A DNA stretch of 64,000 nt from Candidatus Wallbacteria bacterium. GTDB taxonomy: Bacteria; Muiribacteriota; JAQTZZ01. Made by a program: the position numbers and the translations under genes. The notes beneath the pieces are model-generated. The model saw only the letters and a list, made by a program, of their open reading frames with translations. It was not told where the DNA came from and did no database searches. Every line of letters starts with the position of its first letter. Within the stretch, counting starts at the first letter, position 1. The stretch spans positions 1 to 64,000 of the forward strand of contig JAQTZZ010000016.1 in assembly GCA_028687545.1 (NCBI GenBank), read 5' to 3'. Below, piece by piece: positions 39,801 to 47,732 of the stretch.

Positions 39801-40960
39801 CCAAGCAGAAAATAACTGATTTTTTTGGCTGGATCGGTTTCTTTCCAGCTCAGATTATAATAAGATCCGGCCTGAAGTTGAACGGGTGTCCAGACTGCCT
39901 CGTCTTCCTGCACAGTGCCACGCCTGATTGCTGCGTTCAAAAACTCAATTGCCTTGAGACCGTTTTCAATGCTGTCAGGCAGCAGGCGAATGTAAATAGA
40001 AACGCCTGAAGCCATTGCATGCATTCGATAAGGCTTCCGTCCGTCTCTATCTATACTTTGCCTGTAAAAATCTATGGCTTCGCTGTATTGCTTCAATTCA
40101 CGGTAACAATCACCGATCAGGCTGTAACAGCCGACTTTAGCGGCATAAACAGGATCAAGTTTCTGCACTTCTGCGAAGAGGCCGGCAGCTTCTTTGTATG
40201 AAGCTGCGGAAAATGATTTCAAGGCTTTTGCATAAAAATCTGCCGTGTTTTCAACAGTGCTTTTGGGACAGTCTTTAAAATTCAGCTCAGAATAAAGAGC
40301 AAAGGATTTTTTGAAATATGGGAGCTTTTCATCATATTCATCTCTCTTGCCTGTTTCCAGCAGTTCAGTCAAAGCGCCAGACTGAAAACCTGCGGCAGAC
40401 ACGCCGTATTTGTCGATCATTTCAGTCATTTTCGGATTCTGTCCAAAATCGACATGAGCATTGCCTACTTCTACAACTATTTCTTTAATCTTGGTTATGA
40501 TTTCAGGATGAGAATTAACAAACTGCTGATTCTGAGATATTTTTTCTTCCAGTTTTGTGGCAAGGACACCCATCCCATTTTTGACGGTATTTTCGGAGTC
40601 CCTGAAACAATCGGTAAATTTCCGGAATGAGGCTTCATTGCCTAAGAGCAGTTGACTGACAATGTTTTCAGCAATTACTGTTGATTCACGTTCAATCTCA
40701 TCCAGGGAAGAAACATAGACCTGTTCCACGGATTCTTTATCTATTCCTGCACTAAGCTGTTGCGATAATCGCATTGTCCAGAAGGAACCGTTGATCAAGC
40801 CGGTCAAGGACTGAAGATCCTTGCCTGGTCTTTTATCGGTAATTGTTAATTCTGGAGCTTGAATTCCGCTGGTTATCAACACATTGGTTAGGTTGGAGGG
40901 CATTGCTGGAAGGATTATGGTAAAGTGAAGCAAAATCAACAGAAGCAATATTTTATTCAT
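36842..40960 (-). CDS. Secreted TPR - CHAT (caspase-like) protein
   Basis: 1372 residues. Signal peptide MNKILLLLILLHFTIILP. Residues about 200-800 hold many TPR-like repeats (KVGCYSLIGDCYRELKQYSEAI; ISWYDKVIDKYGSNSAANNY; LYRGKCNAEQGRYSEAQQDF). Residues about 800-1090 are beta-rich. The C-terminus has a CHAT/caspase-like pair: His1224 in FYFLGHG (codon 37289-37291) and Cys1279 in FLNACHTG (codon 37124-37126). This points to a clan CD peptidase acting outside the cytoplasm. The ATG at 40960 begins the signal; 40981 is an alternative. DNA from about 38.2 kb down to 35.9 kb is more AT-rich than the TPR part. The PepSY-like gene follows it. Confidence 0.8.
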   Translation of the reverse strand: MNKILLLLILLHFTIILPAMPSNLTNVLITSGIQAPELTITDKRPGKDLQSLTGLINGSFWTMRLSQQLSAGIDKESVEQVYVSSLDEIERESTVIAENIVSQLLLGNEASFRKFTDCFRDSENTVKNGMGVLATKLEEKISQNQQFVNSHPEIITKIKEIVVEVGNAHVDFGQNPKMTEMIDKYGVSAAGFQSGALTELLETGKRDEYDEKLPYFKKSFALYSELNFKDCPKSTVENTADFYAKALKSFSAASYKEAAGLFAEVQKLDPVYAAKVGCYSLIGDCYRELKQYSEAIDFYRQSIDRDGRKPYRMHAMASGVSIYIRLLPDSIENGLKAIEFLNAAIRRGTVQEDEAVWTPVQLQAGSYYNLSWKETDPAKKISYFLLGIELEVKFVDQYPANQFAHGALYDAAYGYCDDYLHKLLAYQNEAREQYYLKAVEVFTRMKDVYHSYALDRWTDIGTCYLKIGYMEYLDPAKSHTFVLQKKADYCLKAVAAFQNNLLSYYGGLEARQNIARSYSRAAECYEDQDNIQEVEHYYKESIASWTDAIGLSQGAGIALANLYIGDNYTKLVRDYSGINGSQDKQREYADKAVSALKQVIDNESYGMDMIAIGMGCSGDALRYLKDYDNAISWYDKVIDKYGSNSAANNYLAYSLLFKGDCLVEQGKYADGKAACQKFNDLGLARDTSDNAPHYELLLGKCEYGLQHYSEALSHLDKALNSDIYPDYEVFRAEAYLYRGKCNAEQGRYSEAQQDFAKVVGSYCNDRWWFYDIVVNSKDCLSEILKVKIDESTPQSEPRTFTASLTYPDDTPALIPTSSIREWKWEESGNVGDGHVFTWKDNTAKYKSGTGDFLDTILTAKCRIDARFGVLRGISSEIWLEGDNQAPVSLVNELGQRLARIPIYCPNSGIDKGESPYNNQIELSINFKTDFSIDVTDEIQMCFLDENGMDVRDIYLNETQKDSRDFVSEDSKFEVKLESPTPLDSKDVSYFKPGQNLMKFSLKLSDDTIMMQIPIWRAPTKNRKDLYFASNIFFERGTCGFEDQEQFIPTNSKFFVKIIDKSNSPSVFVKLKSSIDSVDKIECTRVRKNSFLSEPFYLVPQDFGNKKITISGKEYSVLKGNPALGGIDQKDIGVEYQFSDVISKSGSKTLFDRFFTQSKGNAYATRALSGAQYWQCFFALPKYILTYFKIKDLNYSVVGDASATLDEFKEDFIKNKFSIFYFLGHGIKTIYPNGKYEFSGICMYKNYNQVQGIGTGRPDTLEISDIPSGTKCPFVFLNACHTGVAEGKRDDYIKAFGANVYVGWTFNQVPSFAMRFGNSFFYFCKKQKGVSEAPSITQAAKEGIKDITGEEDLGKYHLYIGGPGDPSKIKLDQ

Positions 40961-40983
40961 GAATCCCTGTCTTTCAATCACAA

Positions 40984-41021
40984 TTTATACATAATTTTAC
41001 CAGATCGTTCAATTTTATCAA
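40984..41021 (-). promoter_or_regulatory. Possible promoter(s) of the TPR-CHAT gene
   Basis: On the minus strand two overlapping candidates exist: TTGATA, 16 bp, TAAAAT (41016-41021 and 40994-40999) and TTGAAC, 17 bp, TATAAA (41007-41012 and 40984-40989). Either would start transcription 10-30 nt before the ATG at 40960. AT-rich sequence makes chance matches fairly likely. Confidence 0.4.
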
Positions 41022-41138
41022 GGCAAAAGTTTAGCCCCAAATGTTTAGAACTGACGGAAAATATCAGGGAGAATCACAGGCAGCAGAGTGAAATGGAAGG
41101 TCTGGGTTTCGATCAGGTGGAGAAACCGTACCTGCAGT

Positions 41139-41160
41139 CTCTTTACTGACTGGTAAAGAG
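41139..41160. other. Stem-loop in the gap upstream of rimP
   Basis: CTCTTTAC and GTAAAGAG pair perfectly (8 bp) around a 6-nt loop TGACTG. It lies in the 303-bp gap between the divergent CHAT gene and rimP. No T-run follows on either strand, so it is not a classical terminator. The rest of the gap, 41022-41138, shows no feature I can support. Confidence 0.4.
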
Positions 41161-41176
41161 GTCTTTGAAATAAAGC

Positions 41177-41205
41177 TTGAAAATGGCTGTATCAGGGCGT
41201 AAATT
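41177..41205 (+). promoter_or_regulatory. Candidate promoter of the rimP-nusA-infB operon
   Basis: TTGAAA at 41177-41182, 17-bp spacer, TAAATT at 41200-41205. Transcription would begin near 41212, just ahead of the stem-loop 41216-41243. An alternative start further upstream would place that stem-loop as a leader terminator. Confidence 0.4.
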
Positions 41206-41215
41206 AATGTCGTGG

Positions 41216-41243
41216 AAAAGTGGGTCACCCCACTTTTTTATTT
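41216..41243 (+). terminator. Intrinsic terminator / attenuator in the rimP leader
   Basis: AAAAGTGGG, loop TCAC, CCCACTTTT: a perfect 9-bp stem followed by TTTATTTT, 20 nt before the rimP ATG. No plus-strand gene precedes it within 20 kb, so it most likely acts on a leader transcript of the rimP-nusA operon. Alternatively, as the stem is flanked by A and T runs, it could end minus-strand reads. Confidence 0.6.
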
Positions 41244-41263
41244 TCATTAGATATTGGAGCTGA

Positions 41264-41755
41264 ATGAACGGGAAAAACGAATTTCTGGAAACCCTGAAAG
41301 AACATCTTGAGATAGAAATCAATAGCAAGGGGTTACGGATCCTTGACCTGGAAAATGTAGGCAAGCATCAGATCAGGATCGTGATTTTTATTTACAGGGA
41401 GGATGGAAAACCTGTGGGAGTAGAAGACTGCCAGCTTGTCAACCGGAGTGCCGAAGATTTTCTGGATAATGAGCAGGACTTCCCGGAAAATTATTCGCTG
41501 GAAGTATCTTCACCAGGTCTCTCCAGAAATTTGAAGAAAGAATGTGATTTTCAATATGCCCTGTCGCGAGAAATCGAAATCCATCTGCGCAAGCCCGTAG
41601 ACGGCAAGTTTTCGCTGGTGGGAAAGCTGAAGTCTTTCAATCAGGATGGGATTGTATTGATGATTAACGGAGAAGACAGAATGTTTTCGAGGGATGGAAT
41701 TAAAACAGCAAATCTGTTTTTTAATTGGGGAGGTAAAAAAAATGGTAAACCTTGA
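41264..41755 (+). CDS. rimP: Ribosome maturation factor RimP
   Basis: 163 residues, usual size. N-terminal alpha/beta domain with ILDLENVGKHQIRIVIFIYRE, then VEDCQLVNRSAEDFLD, YSLEVSSPGLSR (the strongest RimP signature), and a C-terminal SH3-like domain with FSLVGKLKSFNQDGIVL. RimP helps the maturation of the 30S subunit. It is first gene in the order rimP-nusA-infB-rbfA conserved across bacteria. The SD TTGGAG precedes the ATG. It overlaps nusA by 14 nt. Confidence 0.94.
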   Translation: MNGKNEFLETLKEHLEIEINSKGLRILDLENVGKHQIRIVIFIYREDGKPVGVEDCQLVNRSAEDFLDNEQDFPENYSLEVSSPGLSRNLKKECDFQYALSREIEIHLRKPVDGKFSLVGKLKSFNQDGIVLMINGEDRMFSRDGIKTANLFFNWGGKKNGKP

Positions 41756-42857
41756 ACTGATTGGTGCTCTGAATGACCTTCAGAAAGAAAAAGGCATTGA
41801 CAAGAATGTGGTTTTAGCTGCACTGGAGGATGCACTGTCCTCTGCTTACAAGAAAAGTTTCGGCAAAGACAGGGAAATAGTGGTCAAGGTGAATCCTGAA
41901 TCAGGGGAAATCCAGATTTTCCATGCGAGGATCGTGGTAGCTGACGTGGATTATACTGCGGACATCAACCAGATCAAATTCAGCGAGGCGATAAAAATCA
42001 ACAAGAAAATCAAGCTCGGTGAGGAAATCAGGGAAGAAATGATCCCAGATAAGAACGACTCCCGGATCGCTGCCCAGACTGCGAAGCAGGTGATAGTTCA
42101 AAAGATCAAGGAAGCCGAAAAGGAAATGATCTTCAATGAATACAAATCCCACGAGAATACCATAGTTGTAGGTGTAGTCCGCCGTTTTGAAAGCCGTAAT
42201 GTGATCCTGGCCATCAATGACAGAGTGGAAGTGCTGCTGCCTCTCAAGGAACAATTGCCCAGGGAACGTTTCCGGATTTCCGACAAAATCAAGGCTTATA
42301 TCATCAATGTGGAAAAATCCGGCAAGGGTCCCAACATCATCGTTTCCCGCACCTGTCCGGAATTCCTCAAGCGTCTCTTCGAAATGGAGATACCTGAAAT
42401 AATGGATAGTCTAGTCGAAATCAAGAGTGTTTCCCGCGAACCAGGCATCCGTTCCAAAGTAGCGGTGGTTTCACACAAGGAAAAAGTGGATCCTGTCGGT
42501 GCCTGTGTTGGATATCGCGGTTCACGCATCCAGGGCATTATCAGCGAGCTGAAGGGAGAAAAAATCGACATAGTGAAATGGAACGATGATCTTGATACGT
42601 ATCTTTCCAATGCTCTCAATCCCGTGAAACTCGTTTCCATGAGGATAAAAAGTGAAACCGATGGCGTCAAACATCTGGAAGCCATTGTGCCGGATTCCCA
42701 ACTCTCCCTGGCGATCGGCAAAGAGGGGCAGAATGTGAAACTGATTTCCAGGCTGCTTAAAATCAAGCTGGATATAATCAATGAGAGCGAATACAAGAAA
42801 TTCATCGAAAAGAACATGTTCGGGAATGATACTCCCGCTAAGACCGAAGAAAATTAA
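41742..42857 (+). CDS. nusA: Transcription termination/antitermination factor NusA
   Basis: 371 residues: N-terminal RNA-polymerase-binding domain (MVNLELIGALNDLQKEKGIDKNVV), S1 domain (VVGVVRRFESRNVILAINDRVEVLLP), KH1/KH2 domains (VGACVGYRGSRIQGIISELKGEKIDIVKW; LAIGKEGQNVKLISRL). It ends soon after KH2, lacking the acidic repeats of E. coli NusA, as in most bacteria. The ATG at 41742 is preceded by GGGGAGG; the in-frame ATG at 41694 lies in rimP. It binds RNA polymerase and nascent RNA and may itself act on the leader terminator at 41216. Confidence 0.95.
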   Translation: MVNLELIGALNDLQKEKGIDKNVVLAALEDALSSAYKKSFGKDREIVVKVNPESGEIQIFHARIVVADVDYTADINQIKFSEAIKINKKIKLGEEIREEMIPDKNDSRIAAQTAKQVIVQKIKEAEKEMIFNEYKSHENTIVVGVVRRFESRNVILAINDRVEVLLPLKEQLPRERFRISDKIKAYIINVEKSGKGPNIIVSRTCPEFLKRLFEMEIPEIMDSLVEIKSVSREPGIRSKVAVVSHKEKVDPVGACVGYRGSRIQGIISELKGEKIDIVKWNDDLDTYLSNALNPVKLVSMRIKSETDGVKHLEAIVPDSQLSLAIGKEGQNVKLISRLLKIKLDIINESEYKKFIEKNMFGNDTPAKTEEN

Positions 42858-42875
42858 TGAAAGGGGGTGAACCCA

Positions 42876-45155
42876 TTGAAAAAGAGAATCTACGACCTAG
42901 CCAAAGAACTCGAACTCTCTTCAAAGGATATAGTTGATTTCCTTAAAACCAAGGGACATGTGAAAGTCGCCAGCAGTACGATTGAGGATGAACTGATCAA
43001 CCTTGTGACTGCCCGTTACAGGAAGGCTCCGCTTAAAGCCGTCAAGCCGGAAGTCCATAAAAAAGCTGAGCCAGCCAAAAAGGAAGACCACAAGAAACCG
43101 GAACCAGCGAAGAAACCGGAGGCAGTGAAAAAAGAATCTCCCAAAGAGGAATTGCCTAAAAAAACCGAACCGCTCAAGCCGGAAGTCCAGAAAAGACCTG
43201 AATTACCAAAGGCAGATCTTCATAAGAAGATAGAGCCGATAAAAAAAGTCGAGCCGCCCAAGGTGGAAGAGGCTAAAAAAATTGAACCGCAGAAGCTGGA
43301 ACCGCATAAACCTGAACCCCCGAAAATAGAAGAAAAATCCGGGAAAACAGAAGCAGTCCCCGTCTTGAAAAAGGAAGAACCGGCTCCTGCTGCTGAAAAA
43401 ACAGTCCAGGTCAAGCTGCCTTTTGAAATCTCATTCAACGACCTGTGCAAGAAGCTCAACTTTTCCAGAGCTGAACTGGTCAAGAAGCTGATGAGTTATG
43501 GGATCACCAATATTAATCTTCCCATTGATTATGAAACTTCATCTATCATTGCCGAGGAAGCCGGGTTCATTCCCGAACAGGACAAACCCGCTGAGGTTGC
43601 GGTAGAAGTGTTCGATCCCCGGGATCTTGAATTTCGATCTCCGATCGTCACCATCATGGGACATGTAGACCATGGGAAAACCACACTGCTGGATTATATC
43701 CGCAAGACTCATGTGGCAGAGCATGAGGCTGGAGGAATCACCCAGCACATCGGCGCTTACAAAGTGATCCTTGACAAACACAAGAAAAAGACGATCACTT
43801 TCATCGATACTCCAGGCCATGAGGCGTTTACTGCCATGCGCGCCCACGGTGCCAAAGTCACAGACATCGCTATTCTCGTCGTGGCCGCAGATGACGGAGT
43901 GAAACCCCAGACCATTGAAGCGCTGGACCATGCAAAGGCGGCAAAGCTTCCGATCATAGTAGCAGTCAATAAAATCGATAAACCTGATGCAAATCCTGAC
44001 AAAGTAAAGCAGGAACTTTCAAATTACGGCATTATGCCTGAGGAATGGGGAGGGAAGACAATCTTTGTCAACATTTCTGCCAAGACCGGGCTGAATGTCA
44101 AGGAATTGCTCGAGATGATCGTTCTTCAGTCTGAAGTACTCGAACTGAAGGCTAATTATAAGATCCCTGCCAGGGGCTTTGTGATTGAGAGCAAGCTCGA
44201 CCGGGGACTTGGCCCGATCGCCACGGTACTTGTACAACACGGTAAATTGAAGGTCGGACAGACGGTCTTGATCGGAAGTCATTATGGTAAAATCAGGACC
44301 ATGCGCAACGAAAACATGGAAACCTTGAAAGAGGCAGATCCAGCCGATCCGGTGGAAATCTCGGGAATCTCGGGAGTTCCACAGGCCGGGGAAACCTTCA
44401 AGGTTGTCGAGACGGAAAAGCTGGCCAAGGATTTTCTCAAGCAGAAGGATGATATCTATAAGACCATGAGTCGAAGCACTACCCTGGAAGAGATCTTCCA
44501 GCAAATAAAGGATGGCGAGAATAAAACGCTGCGTCTGATCGTAAAGTCTGATGTGCATGGTTCAAGCGTGGCGATCGGTGATTCACTCGCCAAACTCGGC
44601 AACAGCGAGGTCAAGGTGGATGTGGTCCATCGTGGAGTCGGCGCGATCACTGAAACAGATGTGATGCTGGCCACCGCCTCCGCTGCAATCATTATCGGAT
44701 TCAATGTCAGGCCGATGAGCAATGCCTTGAAACTTGCAGAGAAGAACAAGATCGAAATCCGCACCTACAAGGTAATCTATGACATCATCGAGGACATCAA
44801 GAAAGCATTGACCGGACTTCTCACTCCTGAGAAGAAAGAAAAAGTAACCGGCCATGCCGAAATCCGCGCAGTTTTCAAAATCAGCAAGATCGGAACGATC
44901 GGCGGCTGCTATCTGACAGATGGAAAGATTGTGAGGACTGCTCAAGTCAGGCTCCTGCGCGATGGAGCAATAATATACACCGGCAAGCTTTCCTCACTGA
45001 AGAGATTCAAAGATGACGCCCGCGAAGTGTTGCAGGGATTCGAGTGCGGGATCGGGATTGAGAACTACAATGACCTCAAAGTCGGCGATGTGATCGAATC
45101 CTTCATTATCGAGGAGATTGAAAAAACGCTGGAATCCGGTGACAATCTGGAATGA
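42876..45155 (+). CDS. infB: Translation initiation factor IF-2
   Basis: 759 residues. The N-terminal IF2_N domain ([22 protein letters not shown]) is followed by a long low-complexity Lys/Pro/Glu-rich linker (about residues 55-180, repeats like [14 protein letters not shown]), a second IF2_N-like domain ([23 protein letters not shown]), the GTPase G1 [13 protein letters not shown]3 DTPGHEAF, G4 NKID, and C-terminal domains. It positions initiator tRNA on the 30S subunit. I use the TTG at 42876, 8 nt after AGGGGG, since family proteins begin MKKxR(I/V)Y. A GTG at 42867 is an alternative. Confidence 0.95.
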   Translation: MKKRIYDLAKELELSSKDIVDFLKTKGHVKVASSTIEDELINLVTARYRKAPLKAVKPEVHKKAEPAKKEDHKKPEPAKKPEAVKKESPKEELPKKTEPLKPEVQKRPELPKADLHKKIEPIKKVEPPKVEEAKKIEPQKLEPHKPEPPKIEEKSGKTEAVPVLKKEEPAPAAEKTVQVKLPFEISFNDLCKKLNFSRAELVKKLMSYGITNINLPIDYETSSIIAEEAGFIPEQDKPAEVAVEVFDPRDLEFRSPIVTIMGHVDHGKTTLLDYIRKTHVAEHEAGGITQHIGAYKVILDKHKKKTITFIDTPGHEAFTAMRAHGAKVTDIAILVVAADDGVKPQTIEALDHAKAAKLPIIVAVNKIDKPDANPDKVKQELSNYGIMPEEWGGKTIFVNISAKTGLNVKELLEMIVLQSEVLELKANYKIPARGFVIESKLDRGLGPIATVLVQHGKLKVGQTVLIGSHYGKIRTMRNENMETLKEADPADPVEISGISGVPQAGETFKVVETEKLAKDFLKQKDDIYKTMSRSTTLEEIFQQIKDGENKTLRLIVKSDVHGSSVAIGDSLAKLGNSEVKVDVVHRGVGAITETDVMLATASAAIIIGFNVRPMSNALKLAEKNKIEIRTYKVIYDIIEDIKKALTGLLTPEKKEKVTGHAEIRAVFKISKIGTIGGCYLTDGKIVRTAQVRLLRDGAIIYTGKLSSLKRFKDDAREVLQGFECGIGIENYNDLKVGDVIESFIIEEIEKTLESGDNLE

Positions 45156-45170
45156 TTTGATTGAGGCGCT

Positions 45171-45515
45171 ATGGATAGAATCGAACGAGTCAATTCGCTG
45201 ATCAGAGAAATCATAGCCGATATTCTGGCCAGAAAAACAAAGGATCCCAGAATCGGCATGGTGACGATCCATAATGTGGTGGTTTCACGTGATCTCCGCA
45301 CAGCCAAGATTTTTTTCGGGGTGACGAACCTTGCGGAAAAAGAGCAGACTCAGCAGGCCCTGGACAGTGCCGCCCCGTTCATCAGGAAGGAATTGGGTAA
45401 AGAGATAAAGTTCAGATTTACCCCTGAACTCACTTTTATTTATGATGATTCCTACGAGAAGAGCGACCGCATTTTCCAGATATTGAGGAGCCTGAAGAAA
45501 AATGAGCCTGCCTGA
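45171..45515 (+). CDS. rbfA: 30S ribosome-binding factor RbfA
   Basis: 114 residues, one KH-like domain: IERVNSLIREIIADIL, KDPRIGMVTIHNVVVSRDLRTAKIFF, FIRKELGKEIKFRFTPELTFIYDDSYEKSDRI. All family motifs are intact. It assists late assembly of the 30S subunit and cold adaptation. The gene follows infB by 15 nt and overlaps nrnA by 14 nt, preserving the classical order. Confidence 0.94.
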   Translation: MDRIERVNSLIREIIADILARKTKDPRIGMVTIHNVVVSRDLRTAKIFFGVTNLAEKEQTQQALDSAAPFIRKELGKEIKFRFTPELTFIYDDSYEKSDRIFQILRSLKKNEPA

Positions 45516-46470
45516 GGAAAAATTCGATTACCTGATCTCTTCTCTCCAGAGTTGCCGTTCCTGCCTGGTCGTGACACATGAATTTCCGGACGGTGACGCA
45601 GTCGGATCCTTGTGTGCGATGGTCGGGATACTTTCCGGGCGTTATCCGGCCCTTAAAGTTCAAGCCTTTATCAAGACTCCCATTCCTGAAACATATGATT
45701 TTCTCGGGGCAGAAAGATTCATTAAGACAGACGTTGATTTCAAAAAATTTGATCAGATCATCATACTGGACTGCGGCAATCTTTCCCGTACCGGAATCGG
45801 AGAACAGATCAAGGGGCAATTCCTGGTCAATTTCGATCATCATGGCGACAACGATAATTTCGGCAGGCTGAACTATGTGTTTCCAGAAGCCAGTTCCACT
45901 TGCGAAATTCTGTGTTTTCTGGCTGGAAAGCTTTTAAAAGAACCTTTTCCCGCTGAAATAAGCCGTCCGCTCTTCACGGGAATTCTTACAGATACCGGCA
46001 GTTTCCGTTTTTCCTGTACTTCTCACCTTACTCATGAGGCTGTGTCCGGACTTTACCGCTCGCAGAACGCAGGATTGGACGCCATCATCAGAAAAATTTA
46101 TTTCGAGGAGCCTTATCCCAGAATGAAGCTGCTTGGCGCTGTCCTCAACGGCATGGTTTTTGAATCAGGGATCTGCTATGCTGAAATCACCAGGGAAATC
46201 TGGGAGGAAACCGGCACTGATCCCAAAAATGTGGAAGGACTGATTAACTACATGTCCGGGATAAAAAATGTGGAACTTGCGATACTGTTCCAGGAATTAC
46301 CAGGGATCGTAAAGGTCTCCCTCCGTTCCCACGGTACTGTCGATTGCCAGAAGCTGGCCCGGAAATATAATGGCGGCGGGCATGTCCAGGCGGCTGGAAT
46401 AAAAATCGAAGGACAACTGTATGCGGTCAGAAACGAAATCTTAAAACATATAAAGGAACAATTAAAATGA
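45502..46470 (+). CDS. nrnA: DHH-family phosphoesterase NrnA (nanoRNase/pAp phosphatase)
   Basis: 322 residues. The DHH domain shows VVTHEFPDGDAVGSL, IILDCGNLSRTG, and NFDHHGDNDNFG. The linker has GILTDTGSFRFS, and the DHHA1 domain ends with the substrate motif KYNGGGHVQAAG. It degrades very short RNA to mononucleotides and pAp to AMP, and may finish breakdown of pGpG from cyclic-di-GMP. It sits after rbfA, its usual place in many bacteria, and overlaps the SpoIIE gene by 4 nt. Confidence 0.92.
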   Translation: MSLPEEKFDYLISSLQSCRSCLVVTHEFPDGDAVGSLCAMVGILSGRYPALKVQAFIKTPIPETYDFLGAERFIKTDVDFKKFDQIIILDCGNLSRTGIGEQIKGQFLVNFDHHGDNDNFGRLNYVFPEASSTCEILCFLAGKLLKEPFPAEISRPLFTGILTDTGSFRFSCTSHLTHEAVSGLYRSQNAGLDAIIRKIYFEEPYPRMKLLGAVLNGMVFESGICYAEITREIWEETGTDPKNVEGLINYMSGIKNVELAILFQELPGIVKVSLRSHGTVDCQKLARKYNGGGHVQAAGIKIEGQLYAVRNEILKHIKEQLK

Positions 46471-47732
46471 GCAGTCTACGGGAACAGGAACTTAGCATTC
46501 TCCATTATTTCAGCGGCCTGCTGGGAAAAATCTTCGATTTTGAGGAACTTCTCGAGATGCTTGTCACTGCACTTACAAAACACTTCACCTGCCGCAGAAT
46601 CTCCATCATACTTCTGGATGAGGAAGGCTCTCCTGTAGTCAAGATGGCCAAGGGATTTTCCAATGATGATGCTCTGGTTAAAAATCTCAAGCTCGACAGC
46701 ATCGGCCCGATCAGCAAAGAAATCATCAGGAAGAAGAAGCCGATTCTATTCAAGACCAAGAAGGACTGGCTGGATGCCAAACTGAAGATCAACAGCAACT
46801 ACAAGACATTCGCCTTCCTGTCAGTGCCGATTTTGAACAACAACGAAGTCAAGGGCATTATCAATATCGCTGAACCCGAAAAAAAACGGACTTTCAGCAA
46901 CGAAGACATGCGGATGCTGGAAATCATCGCCACCCAGATCGGGTTTTCGCTGGAAACGATCTCACTGCACAAAGCCATTGTTCGGCAGGAAGTTTACAAG
47001 AAAGAGCTGGAGATAGGCAGAAAACTGCAGCTGTCGCTTCTGCCGGCCTCACATCCGAAAAATGACCGGCTTGACCTCTCACTCTGCTCTTTCCCGGCTA
47101 TGCTGGTGGGTGGCGATTATTACGACTTTCTAAACCTCGACGACAACAGAGTCGCCATCGCCATCGGAGACATATCAGGCAAGGGTGTTTCAGCCTCGAT
47201 CATCATGGCGTCGCTGCGCACACTTGTGCGGGCTCATCTGCCGCGCATGTGCAACAATCTTGCTAAGACTGTCCAGGATATCAACGAAGCACTGTATCAG
47301 GATCTCGGCTCCAGCCACTATTATTCCACTTTAATCCTCGGGATTTTTGATTTCAGCAAAATGACTTTTACCTTCATCAATGCCGGGCATAATTATCCGA
47401 TTTTATACCGCGAAGCTACTGGTGAAACCATTGAACTTCAAGGCAGCTCCACCACTTTTCTGGGATCATTCCCTGAACTCAAACCTGAGGAGGAGATCTT
47501 AGATATCCATCCTGGAGATGTGCTGCTTTTTTTCACAGATGGGCTGATCGAAAATAAGAATGCCGAGAGAATCCCTTACGATGAAGAACAGATTAAAAAT
47601 CTCCTGAAGAAACACTCCTCAGGCAACCGGGCTGTGCAGATCAAGGAGATGATCCACAACGATTTCAGGAAACACTTGAAAGGCAACCCGCTGAGCGACG
47701 ATTATACAATCATCATTGCCAAGATTCTATGA
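46467..47732 (+). CDS. GAF-SpoIIE (PP2C-type) phosphatase
   Basis: 421 residues. Residues about 15-180 form a GAF domain (AFLSVPILNNNEVKGIINIAEPE). Residues about 190-420 form the RsbU/SpoIIE phosphatase: LQLSLLPAS, MLVGGDYYDFL, IAIGDISGKGVSASIIM, FINAGHNYPIL, and VLLFFTDGLIENKN. Its place between nrnA and truB, overlapping both by 4 nt, is unusual; this stretch normally carries only translation genes. It is the third SpoIIE-type enzyme in the window. It may tie a partner-switching stress pathway to ribosome synthesis. Confidence 0.92.
   Translation: MSSLREQELSILHYFSGLLGKIFDFEELLEMLVTALTKHFTCRRISIILLDEEGSPVVKMAKGFSNDDALVKNLKLDSIGPISKEIIRKKKPILFKTKKDWLDAKLKINSNYKTFAFLSVPILNNNEVKGIINIAEPEKKRTFSNEDMRMLEIIATQIGFSLETISLHKAIVRQEVYKKELEIGRKLQLSLLPASHPKNDRLDLSLCSFPAMLVGGDYYDFLNLDDNRVAIAIGDISGKGVSASIIMASLRTLVRAHLPRMCNNLAKTVQDINEALYQDLGSSHYYSTLILGIFDFSKMTFTFINAGHNYPILYREATGETIELQGSSTTFLGSFPELKPEEEILDIHPGDVLLFFTDGLIENKNAERIPYDEEQIKNLLKKHSSGNRAVQIKEMIHNDFRKHLKGNPLSDDYTIIIAKIL

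Noticed and set aside
36842-40960. TPR-CHAT as a type III-E CRISPR effector (Craspase-like)
   Set aside because: The protein has a signal peptide and no gRAMP/Cas7-11 or CRISPR array is nearby.
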